Shown here in pieces: positions 22,305-31,640 of a DNA stretch of 64,000 bases. The notes under the pieces were generated by a model. That model was not told the origin of the DNA, ran no database searches, and was given only the letters and a program-made list of their open reading frames with translations. A program made the position numbers and the translations under genes. The DNA comes from Cymbomonas tetramitiformis (taxonomy: Eukaryota; Chlorophyta; Pyramimonadophyceae; Pyramimonadales; Pyramimonadaceae). The DNA is taken from the NCBI GenBank assembly GCA_001247695.2, contig LGRX02035111.1:62001-126000 (forward strand). Reading direction: 5' to 3'. The first letter of the stretch is position 1. Each line of letters opens with the position of its first letter.

Positions 22305-23702
22305 GTTGGGAACTTACGAAACAAAATTTGCGAGGAGGTTCGTTTGCTGGAGGACTGTGGGCGTTTGTGGGCGTTTTGGCGGCGATGGGATGAAAACGGT
22401 ACTCACGGGCGTGGACAGCGCTGACTTCGTGGCGTTCATCCGTACAGTACGGGCATGAACGTATGGACGTTTGACCGTTGAGCTGGTGCATGAGACAGCA
22501 TCTTTTGAAAATGCATGTCTCAATTTCTTTTTTCTCTTTCAAATTGGTATCAGAGTCCTCTCTGTAGGGAAACGCGGTTTTATGAATATAATTTTTGCCG
22601 TGCGGCGGTTTTTCATCATCGTGGGTGCATGGCCGAGTGGTCAAATGTTGGTAAGCCGAACGCGTTCTCGCGAGGGTGAGGGGTTCGAATCCCCTTGGAG
22701 GCATTGGCATCCACGATACCCCTTGTGTTCTAGCGATAAGAGGCGCCGCTAGTGCACAAGGGGTGTCGTGGGTGCCAACCCACGCCTCCATGCCATTTTC
22801 AGTTTCTGTAACTCATGAAGACCGTCCGATTAAGACGGGGGGGTTCATCTGGGCCGTCGATTGCACTGTCCGCTGGGAAACAATCCCACTGAGTGCCTGT
22901 TCTGGGGTAAATCGCAAGCAGCGAGAGGGCGCCTAACCCCCCTCTCACTTTTTTTTTTTTTGTCCCCACGCTCCGATTTTAGCCCTCCATCGACCTTTTT
23001 TAGGGGTGTTTTGTTTTTTGCCATTTTTTCGCTAAGTATTTCTACCCAAATGTCCACACGTGTGGTAAAGTGTGCTGTCCGTACGTTGTCCATACGGTTT
23101 TTATGTTTTTAGTTTCCGTGAGGTCAGCTTTTTTTTGCGTCCGTGCGTGTAAAAAAACCGTCCATGGGACATGAATCATACGGACAGTCAAGGCTAACTC
23201 GAATGGACAGCGTATGGACTGCTAACTGACGTTTCCACGCGTGTGGACAGTTTTCAACAAAAAACGTACAAACACTATAGAGTCGTACGAAAACACGTAA
23301 TTCACCGTGTGCTTTTGCTATCCATCCATGCGGACTGCTCAAAATGTGTGGTTATTTCCAACCACATGGACAGACCGTCCATGGGACATGCAGACGTACG
23401 AAAAATGTGCCATTTCATACGAAATTCGTACAAAACCCACATGGACAGCTAACTGACGTTTCCACGCGTGTGGACAACCGATCTCATGGAACCGTATGGA
23501 CTAGAATGCTTGCGGCATCCACACGGACAACGCATAGCGTCCATCCATAATCTAACGTGTGGACGACGAGTTTACAACCTTGACGTAAGTGTTGGTGCAT
23601 GCGCGCAGATGTGACATGGAACGTATGAACATCGTTGTCCATACGCTGGAAACCTAAGCCGGGCGTACGGACACCGTACGGACGACGCACGGACGACCAA
23701 AT
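22305..23702. other. CACTA-B divergent intergenic region
   Basis: Contains the tRNA-like/hairpin block (22619-22790) and, downstream, scattered GTCCACACG/GTCCATACG motifs. The sequence GACGTTTCCACGCGTGTGGACA occurs twice (about 23229 and 23456). It likely carries both promoters. No ORF is supported. Confidence 0.7.
22619..22790 (+). other. tRNA-like sequence plus hairpin, CACTA-B copy
   Basis: Homologous to the CACTA-A block at 11945-12160. It has A-box TGGCCGAGTGG, B-box GGTTCGAATCC, a long variable arm (CGCGTTCTCGCG) and an AAG-like anticodon loop, enclosed by ATCGTGGGTGC and GCATCCACGAT. The following hairpin has ACCCCTTGTG and CACAAGGGGT arms. The similarity extends upstream (CTCAATTTCTTTTTTCT, GCGGTTTTATGAATATAAT) and downstream (CCGTCCGATTAAGAC), so a block of some 400 bp is shared. 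Confidence 0.7.
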
Positions 23703-26700
23703 ATGCCATTTTGTCCCTGCGTTGAATGCAATGGTGAAAGGTGGTTATCCAGTAAGCAAACTCTCCGGCACGTGCGTGCCAATGGACTTCATGGTGATCG
23801 ATCGCCGTCACCAGAGCGACAACAAGATGAGGAGGAGACACAAGAACGCAGTGATGAGGAGGAATTCCCAGAAGATGTTGCCATCCACGAGGCAGCAAAT
23901 GCGACGATCGAAAAAATCAATCGGCTCTTCTTGGGACCTCAAGAGGACCCAAGCGCAGAGGTAGGTCCTCCTTATCAGCTAAGTCAGCAATTCAGCATTC
24001 ATCACATTCATGTGTTCTTTGAGGATGTGTGTGTGTGTGTGTGAGCAGGAAAGTGTAGAAAACGTCCAAGCGTCCGCTAACGTCGTGGCGAACAATTTCG
24101 TGTTGGATCTTCTCGTCTCCCACAACCACCACAACAGCTCGCAGGCCTACTTCGATGCGATTCTGAACATTCTGCGTGTTCACTACATCGACAATGTAGC
24201 CGATAGTGCACATACTCTTATCGCAGAGGTTCCATCTACATATGCACAAGTGATGCAGAAGTGGAAGGAGATGTTCAAGGGATACAACGAAGTGGACGTT
24301 TGCCCCGAGTGCTCCGAATTCTTTCAGGACGAGCACGCCAACTGCGACAAGTGTCCGAAATGCCTGGAACCGAGATACGAGGACGGAAAGACGGTGAACG
24401 GGGTATACATTCCAGGTCGAGCTCGCTGTATTTTTCGATGGTGGCCGCTCGAAACGCTGTTCACCGTATTCTTCCTGACGCCGGAGTTAGCCATGCTAGC
24501 GCGTACGTGGTGGAAAGAAGGCATGTTGGACAAAGACCCCCGAGCGGAAATACATGGTATACTCGGTGAGTTTACTCCGAAATTTCAATCCATGACTGTG
24601 TACACCGCATGGACGTAAGGGCAGTACGTCGTCCGTAGGTACGATTGGCATCGTCCGCCCGTGTGGACAAAGCAAGTGCGGAATTCGTATGTCGTATTTC
24701 CCACTGCTCGTGCAAGCTCGTCCATGTAGGTGAACACCATATGGATGGTATGCACGTACGCCGTCCGTACGCACGGACAATGTTACCCACCCATGTGAAC
24801 AGTTTAATTGCGGAAATCTTAGGTCTCATTTCCCAGAGCTCGTGTAAACCTGTCCATGACTGTGAACACCGCATGGACAATACGTTCATTCGTTGTCCGT
24901 ACGTGTGTAAGTAGTTATCCACCCGTGTGGACAGTGAGTGTAAGGAATTCTTATGTATCGTTTCCCAATGCTCGTGCAGACTCGCCAGGATTTCTCAACT
25001 TCGTTCGCAACAAGTGGGACATATTTAAAGACCCGAGGAACATTGCCATTATGGCGTGTGCAGATGGCGTCCAATCCTTCAACGACGGCATTCGCACGGT
25101 GACTCCGCTGTGTTTTACGATTGTCAACTTCCCGGGAGAAATTCGCTGCAAACGAGAATACGTGATGACTTGGGGAATCTGGGATGGAAAACCGAAAGTC
25201 AGCAGCAAGTTCTACGACATGTTCACCTTGGAGGTTAACAGACTGACTAACGGCGTACGCATGTTCGATGTGATTACCAACACGGTTTTCACGTTCAAGC
25301 TCGTGCTGTACAAAATGCTCGAAGATTACATTGGCTTGAGCGACGCGGCGAGACGATTCGGAGCTAATTCGTACTACGCTTGCCTGAAATGCTGGATCCG
25401 GGGTACCGAGAAATCTACAACTGGTCTAACGAAAATCATATATTCCTCACTACACCAAGGACTGCAACCAGGTAAACGCATGACCCCGTCGCTTGTCCCC
25501 TTTCCTTCTTCGGCCGTACGTACGGAGTATGTGTGCCCACCGTGTGGACACCCCACGGACAGCTCGTGGATTTTAGCTTAAATTATGTGTTAAAGAACAC
25601 CCTGTCCGGGCTTGTGGATACCGGCGTCCGCACGCGTGGACGCCTGGAGTCCGATGTGTTCCGTACGCGTGATTCACCGTCTAAGCGTGTCGTGTTGATT
25701 TTCGCCGTCATTGAGCAGGTGAACCAATCCCTTTTCGCACCAACAGCGAAGTCCGTGAAACCCAACAGCTCCACGCCAAGATGATCAGAGAGGGACGAGT
25801 GCCTAAACAAATCGTCGAGGAATTCATGAAGCAGAGCGGGGTTAAGGAACCATGCCCGATGTCAATCATTCCTGATTTTGACGTTGTACGGGACTACCTT
25901 CTCGACCTGATGCACATCTTGTACAACCTGATTCACGGCGTCCACTGCGTGATTTTTGGTGATGGTTGGGGACCGAACACACGCAACTATGCGCGGAAGA
26001 TGAAGGTCCATCGATCGTGGGTTATCGCACCCCCACCCAGAAATGTAAACGATCGAAGATCTGCTGCGAAGCGACTGGCAGGTAAGCTTGTAGGTCGTTT
26101 GCGAGTTTCTGCTGTTCCACACGGATGAACACCGTGTTGCCGCCGGACGGACGGCGCATGTAACCGTACGGACGACGTATGGACCATCCACTGTATGCCT
26201 AACAATGTAAAGTCTTTGCAGACAAACCATCACCGTGGGGACTGTCACCGATCGCAAAGACCGGTGCAATCAAGTGGGTACGAGGTCTGAAGCTCGCGAC
26301 AAATATGGGACCTCTAGCTAAGAAACTTCTGCAGGAAAAGTACAAGAACCCGAAAAAGGTGCGGAAGATGAAGGCCGCGGAGCTGGTGGTATCCCTCACT
26401 TCTGGGATACTGGGCGTTATTGCATCCTGGCAAAATGCTGACGGGCAAGTTCTCCGACCACAATACGCGAGGTTCGTTGGTGAATTTTCGGTGGTGGTTC
26501 GAGAATTAACCGCCCCCTCAATTCATCCAGAGGTACGTTAAGCCTAATCAACCCGTGTGCTTCCGTGTGGATGTTCTCGGACACCGTACGGACGCCGCAC
26601 GGACGGCGTATGAAGCCGTTGTCCATCCGGTTGTTCCTCCACCATTCACACCTGGCATGTCCCGGTTCGAGATTAAGGTTGCCTCTCATTATTTTGCCTT

Positions 26701-29573
26701 TCAGGAAATGAACAAGCTGCAGAGCCGAGTCATGCAGTTGAGAGATGAGATGGAGCGGAACAACTCCCCTGAGGCGTTGGTGATTATGTCGCATCTTCTC
26801 GTGCACATTGTCGACCAGCTGAAGGACAACGGCCCTGCACGGGAAATCTGGATGTATGTCTTCGAAGACTATTTCGGGTTGTTGAAGCTGTCCATCAAGA
26901 CCCGCTCACAACCCGTCGCCAGCATGATGAAAGGACTGGAGTTGCGGCGAACGGTTTCCATGGTTGCTGGCATCAAGCGAATGCATCGAAGTGGTCGAGC
27001 TCCCCAGTATCGACCTCCTGCAAAGCAGAACATCTTTACAACGAAATCAAGCACTGTGCGGCCAACCGCTGGTGAGCACATCCCTAAGTATCATGTGTGC
27101 CATGCATGTTAGTCTTTCCATGCGTGTGGATGCTTTTTAAGTACGTGTGCACGTAGTCGTTCACACGTGTGGCCAGCGATCCATACGCACGGACGGTACT
27201 TTACTATTGTCCGTTTGGTCAATACCACCTGTCCAAGCGCGTGGACGAAGAGGGGGATTAGTATCGGTCCACTCCGTCCGTCCGTCCGTCCGTCCGTCCA
27301 CGTCCGTCCACTGTGGACGGACGGACGGACGGACGGACAGTGGACCAAACATTCTTAACATTCTAACATTTCGCAAAATAGGGCTCCCATACTTAAGCCC
27401 ATACTTAAGGAGGGTAACGCGTCGGCCCGCGTCGACGCCTGCGTTTTCCCATACTTAAGAAAAATTAAATTTTTTCTTCATACTTAAGGAATAGACACTG
27501 GCTCCCCCCTCCCCCCCTAACCAGGGACTCAGGGGGTATAACCCAGTCGCATGCGAGTGTCAAACGTGCGTCAGAGAGACGAACCCAACGACAGAGCTTG
27601 ACAACCGTATACGAATGTCACACGTGAGTCTGGGTGTCAGGTGTTTTTTCTTTTTTTTTTTCTTTTTTTTTTTGGGTGTCGGACCTAGTGCACCTGCTTG
27701 ACAATCGTATACGATTGTCAAGCAGGTGAGTCTTGGTGTCAGGTGTGCTGCACATAGACATATCGGGACGTCTAAGGTTCAGGGTTTTAGGATATATGTT
27801 GGATATATATATTGGAGGAGTTGTAACCGGAGGTCATTTCATCACACCTGCGTTCGTCACATAGAACCACAACCCGCCCCTTAGACTACCTCACCATTAT
27901 GCCCAGTATTGGAATATTGCAGTATTGGATATGGCCTTTCGATGCTTTTACGTTTCGCGACTGCCAGTTACAACAAGCCCAATGGGTTCCTGAAGACCGT
28001 TTAATTCTCCGCTTGTGGCGGCGAGCGCGGCAACAAGCTGAAGAAGACTGGGAGGACTTCGGGCAACATGCAGTTAATCTCAGGACCTATCACTGGTGGA
28101 GTTTTTGGCCGATGTACGTCCACGGCCGTAGATCCAGCGAAAGGTTCGGGGTGAGGCATCTCGTGTACTGGTATGAGGGCGGGTGGATCTACCACCGATA
28201 CTCAGATTTGGAGTGGCAGTGTCTATTCCTTAAGTATGAAGAAAAAATTTAATTTTTCTTAAGTATGGGAAAACGCAGGCGTCGACGCGGGCCGACGCGT
28301 TACACTCCTTAAGTATGGGCTTAAGTATGGGCGCCCTATTTTGCGAAATGTTAGAATGTTAAGAATGTTTGGTCCATTGTCCGTCCGTCCGTCCGTCCGT
28401 CCACAGTGGACGGACAGTGGACGGACGGACGGACGGACGACTTTCGTGGACCAATACCACCTCTCGACGAAGAGCCCACCGTGCGGACGACGTCGTCCAC
28501 ACGTGTGGAATACCTGTCCGTACGTACGGATGAGTTTTCACTATTGTCCGTTTTTTTTTCTCTTCAGTCTTCTTATGAGACAACTAATTCGCTTGCGCGG
28601 CGTCAATCGCAACAGATGACAGAGAAAAGATTCAAGTCTACCTTCGTACCGAGTTCCCCGAGTACGACAATCTGTGCAAAAAGTTCGACGACACACTCGA
28701 CTCATTCAACAGGTACCAACTTATGTGCATGTCTGTAAATTGTGCGAACGCCACGTGGACGGCGTACGGACGGCGTACGGCCACCGTATGGCAACGTACG
28801 GAACATTGAGTCCACCCGTGTGTACTTGCGAATGCAGGAACGTTCGACAACGGGATCGTCGCAACCGACGGGCGGGTCGTCGAAGGCCGATGACGAATGA
28901 CGTGGTTCCGGTGTTTCTACAACCAGACACGTGGAGAAGGTGCCCAAGAACTTTGCAGATTCAGCCTTTCACCGAGGAGGAGCAGACCTTCGCCTTGGCC
29001 GGGATCGCCCCGTGGACGGAGTATCCTAGCATCAAGATTGGGCGTGAAGATTTTCGAGTGCACGACAGCGACATTGGTTTGAAGAGTTGTCAACGGTATT
29101 TCAAGAGCATCTTTCGAAGTCCGGGAGTGCCAACTCCAGCTCAACTTCTTACAGGCGAGATACCGGACGATGACGTTGAAGATAGGTATGGGGAAATCAT
29201 GAAGATCGTCAAGCTTGATCTTCCCGGTCACGAGATCTTTCTGTTGAAGGCCCGTTGGTACCCAAAGGCGGCTGCGCTTGCGGACGATATCAGCAAGAAC
29301 ATTTACCTGCGCAAAGACATGCCATGGGACGTGTCTCAGCCATTCGTTCGCGCAAACAGCATTGAGAATCAAGTGGTAATTCAGGATGTTCCTTTCATGC
29401 CGGCTTGGCTTGCCCGGTACAAAGGAAATGTTGTCCCTTTGACCATTCGACGACGAACTGATTGCTTGCAAGTTGTGTTGGATCGCAAGGCGGATTTCTT
29501 CCGTGAAATCGATGATAACAGTAGTAGCGAGGATGACCGTAGTAGTTCATCTGATTCAGATGATTGCGGATGA
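23703..29573 (+). CDS. TNP2-type CACTA transposase (TNPD-like), eight exons
   Basis: Proposed exons from visible splice sites: 23703-23960, 24049-24565, 24980-25471, 25719-26081, 26222-26532, 26705-27071, 28567-28710, 28838-29573. N-terminus has CPCVEC; exon 2 a zinc-binding CPEC/CDKCPKC region; exon 3 the TNP2 core (ACADGVQSFND, TPLCFTIVNFPGE, a GLSDAARRFGA segment); exon 4 YLLDLMHILYNL; exon 6 DUF4218-like (GPAREIWMYVFEDYFG); exon 8 the C-terminus ending in Ser/Asp repeats. The reading frame is open through all these exons, so this copy may be intact. Introns are filled with GTCCGTACG/GTCCACACG motifs like the element's ends, and the sixth intron holds a nested palindromic element. Confidence 0.88.
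27691..27728. repeat. Perfect 38-bp palindrome
   Basis: The half-site CACCTGCTTGACAATCGTA is followed directly by its exact reverse complement, with no spacer. Degenerate relatives (CTTGACAACCGTATACG at about 27597, GTCGCATGCGAGTGTCAA at about 27546) lie just upstream. Confidence 0.9.
27899..28252 (+). CDS. Tryptophan-rich ORF of the nested element, 117 aa
   Basis: ATG at 27899 (MPSIGILQYW) to TAA at 28250-28252. It is the only sizeable ORF in the nested element, and its stop codon falls inside the right inverted arm. The protein is rich in Trp, Tyr and Arg (WRRARQQAEEDWEDF, WWSFWPMYVHGRR). I recognise no family. It may be a chance ORF, but the composition is not low-complexity. Confidence 0.35.
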   Translation: MPSIGILQYWIWPFDAFTFRDCQLQQAQWVPEDRLILRLWRRARQQAEEDWEDFGQHAVNLRTYHWWSFWPMYVHGRRSSERFGVRHLVYWYEGGWIYHRYSDLEWQCLFLKYEEKI

Positions 29574-29599
29574 TACACGATGTATTATATATGCAAATA

Positions 29600-31045
29600 A
29601 ACCGTATGTGCGCGGACACCTGTATTCACACGCATGATTCCGCTAATCCATACGGGTAAACCCTTATCCACACGCGCGGATGTATGTGTCCACACGCGTG
29701 TTTCAACAAACTCCAATTTTGACGTCCATACGTATGGATTGGCGAATTCCGATCGTCCATACGTCTGTCCACACGTCGTCCGTACGCATGAGTTCGTTCG
29801 TTGACACGCCCCCGTGGTGCCCATATATGGCTGATGAAGGGGCAAGCAACGCTCGGGCACACCCAGGCCCGGGTGCAATGGCTGTCCACACGTGCGGACA
29901 AGCGCAAACGAGTGGCACGGCACGGGCCTCACACTGTCCATACGCCCGTCCACACGTCGTTCGTACGCGTCGGTACGACCCAGGGACACGCCCCCATGGT
30001 GTCCATGTGGCTGATGAAGGGGAAGGAAATGCTTGGGTACACCCAGGCCTGGGTGCAATGGGTGTCCACACGTGCGGACACGCGCAAACGAGTGGCACGG
30101 CACGGGCCTCACACTGTCCATACGCCCGTCCACACGTCGTCCGTACGCGTCGGTACGACCCAGGGACACGCCCCCATGGTGTCCATGTGGCTGATGAAGG
30201 GGAAGGAAATGCTTGGGTACACCCAGGCCCGGGTGCAATGGCTGTCCACACGTGCGGACAAGCGCAAACGAGTGGCACGGCACGGGCCTCACACTGTCCA
30301 TACGCCCGTCCACACGTCGTCCGTACGCGTCGGTACGACCCAGGGACACGTCCCCATGGTGTCCATGTGGCTGATGAAGGGGAAGGAAATGCTCGGGTAC
30401 ACCCAGGCCTGGGTGCAATGGGTGTCCACACGTGCGGACAAGCGCAAAAGAGTGGCACGGCACGGGCCTCACACTGTCCATACGCCCGTCCACACGTCGT
30501 CCGTACGCATCAGTACGTCCAGGGACACGTCCACATGGTGTCCACATGGCTGAGGAGGGGGCAAGCAGTGCTCGGGTACACCCAGGCCCGGGTGCAATGG
30601 CTGTCCACACGTGCGGACAAGCGCAAACGAGTGGCACGGCACGGGCCTCACACTGTCCATACGCCCGTCCACACGTCGTCCGTACGCGTGGGTACGGTCC
30701 AGGGACACGTCCCCATGGTGTCCATATGGCCGAGGAGGGGTAGAAGCGGCATTTCTCGCAGTCCGCACGTGTGGACAACATTTTCCAGTGGTTCATGCGT
30801 ATGGACGGCACCTATCCATACGGTCGGAGCGTCCACACGCGTAATAAAATCAGGTAAACTAGCATACGTCGTCCACACGGATGCGCACGTACGGACGACG
30901 TATGGATTTATCGTATGGACACCGTATGAACATCACTTTTACAAATTAGACAATTTCACACGTGTGGATTTAGCAAAAAAAGCGTCCATAGGGTGTCCGT
31001 ACGCTGTCCACGCGTCGGACGGACGGTTTTCCACGCGTGTAAAAA
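29600..31045. repeat. CACTA-B right subterminal array with 180-bp higher-order unit
   Basis: Five consecutive copies of an exact 180-bp period begin near 29821, 30001, 30181, 30361 and 30541. Each contains GCTGATGAAGGGG, TGTCCACACGTGCGGACA and CGTCCACACGTCGTCCGTACG. Flanking copies of GTCCATACG/GTCCACACG continue to the terminal repeat. Because 180 is a multiple of three, a 502-codon frame spans the array; it is not considered a gene. Confidence 0.92.
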
Positions 31046-31273
31046 GGCCAATAATTTGTAGGGTGGGGGGCAGCAGGAGATCGTGGAGGCTGGTGGTGAA
31101 GACGCTGGGGGGCAGGATGGCAACGAGGTGGCGGAGGAGCAGCAGGGTCCGGGTGCTGCTCTGGATGCCAAGTCTCAGGCGATCCTGACAGAAGCGCTCG
31201 GAACCTTTGGCGATTTGTCGGAGGTGGAGAAGGAGATGGTGGCACAGCTGTCTGGAACAGAAGACATGCCAGG

Positions 31274-31640
31274 TGAGGATACAGTCGACCAGGCACATGC
31301 GCCAGTCCTACTGTCTCTGCTCGCATTCTTTTAGGAAGAGCTTGAAACTGTTGAAAATACTGAAAAACACATAAGTTATTTTGGCTGCAGGAGCAACTGT
31401 TCATGTTCCTGTTGCTGAGGAGCAGCCGGAGATGGAGATCGCGGTGGATCAGCATGGTGTGGCAGCTGGAGGTGCTGCTGCCGTATCAGCACCTTGCCCT
31501 TCAGAAGACCTGCAAGGTGAGGCTACTTGCGACCACCGGACATACTCTGCTCGCATTCTTTTAGGAGGGAAAGAGTAACAGCACGAAACGAAAAAAAAAA
31601 ACTGAAAAAGTGTAGTTTGTCTTGGCTGCAGGAGCAGCTG
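31274..31640 (+). repeat. Tandem exon-intron duplication in the dioxygenase gene
   Basis: Two consecutive units each have a GTGAGG donor, an ACTCTGCTCGCATTCTTTTAGG block, a GGCTGCAG acceptor, and an exon starting GAGCARCTGTTC and encoding EEQPEME. Both the intron and the exon are repeated, so a genomic segment of about 240 bp was duplicated. Confidence 0.75.

Larger units (their letters stand above)
27270..28445 (+). mobile_element. Nested element with ~230-bp terminal inverted repeats in a transposase intron
   Basis: The left arm (about 27270-27500) and right arm (about 28217-28445) are near-perfect reverse complements. Both contain (CCGT)n runs, GGACCAAACATTC, several CCCATACTTAAG motifs and a GTCGACGC block. 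Outside, the flanks share AATACCACCT and GACGAAGAG in direct orientation, so the target duplication is unclear. The interior holds a perfect 38-bp palindrome, long T runs and one ORF. It lies wholly within intron 6 of the CACTA-B transposase. Confidence 0.75.
18778..31063 (+). mobile_element. CACTA-B: En/Spm (CACTA) DNA transposon, 12,286 bp
   Basis: Terminal inverted repeats are perfect for 15 bp (CCCTACAAATTATTG). The 3-bp target duplication is TGG (18775-18777 and 31064-31066). The element is organised like CACTA-A but in the opposite orientation: left array, accessory gene on minus, tRNA-like block, transposase on plus, right array. The transposase and accessory proteins are homologous to those of CACTA-A but clearly diverged, so the two are different families of one clade. 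It interrupts the coding sequence of the zinc-finger/dioxygenase gene. Confidence 0.95.

Noticed and set aside
22619..22715. Functional tRNA-Leu gene
   Set aside because: A- and B-boxes are present, but the acceptor stem does not pair in the normal register and a second copy sits in the other CACTA; better called tRNA-like.
27270..27345. (CCGT)n run as a simple microsatellite or telomere-like repeat
   Set aside because: It is mirrored at the far end of the nested element and so belongs to its inverted arms; the unit is not a known telomere repeat.
29821..30720. CRISPR-like regular array
   Set aside because: Units are contiguous tandem repeats without unique spacers, in eukaryotic transposon context with no cas genes.
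29680..31188. 502-codon ORF across the CACTA-B right array
   Set aside because: Generated by a 180-bp tandem unit that is a multiple of three; the opposite strand is equally open and no domain is present.
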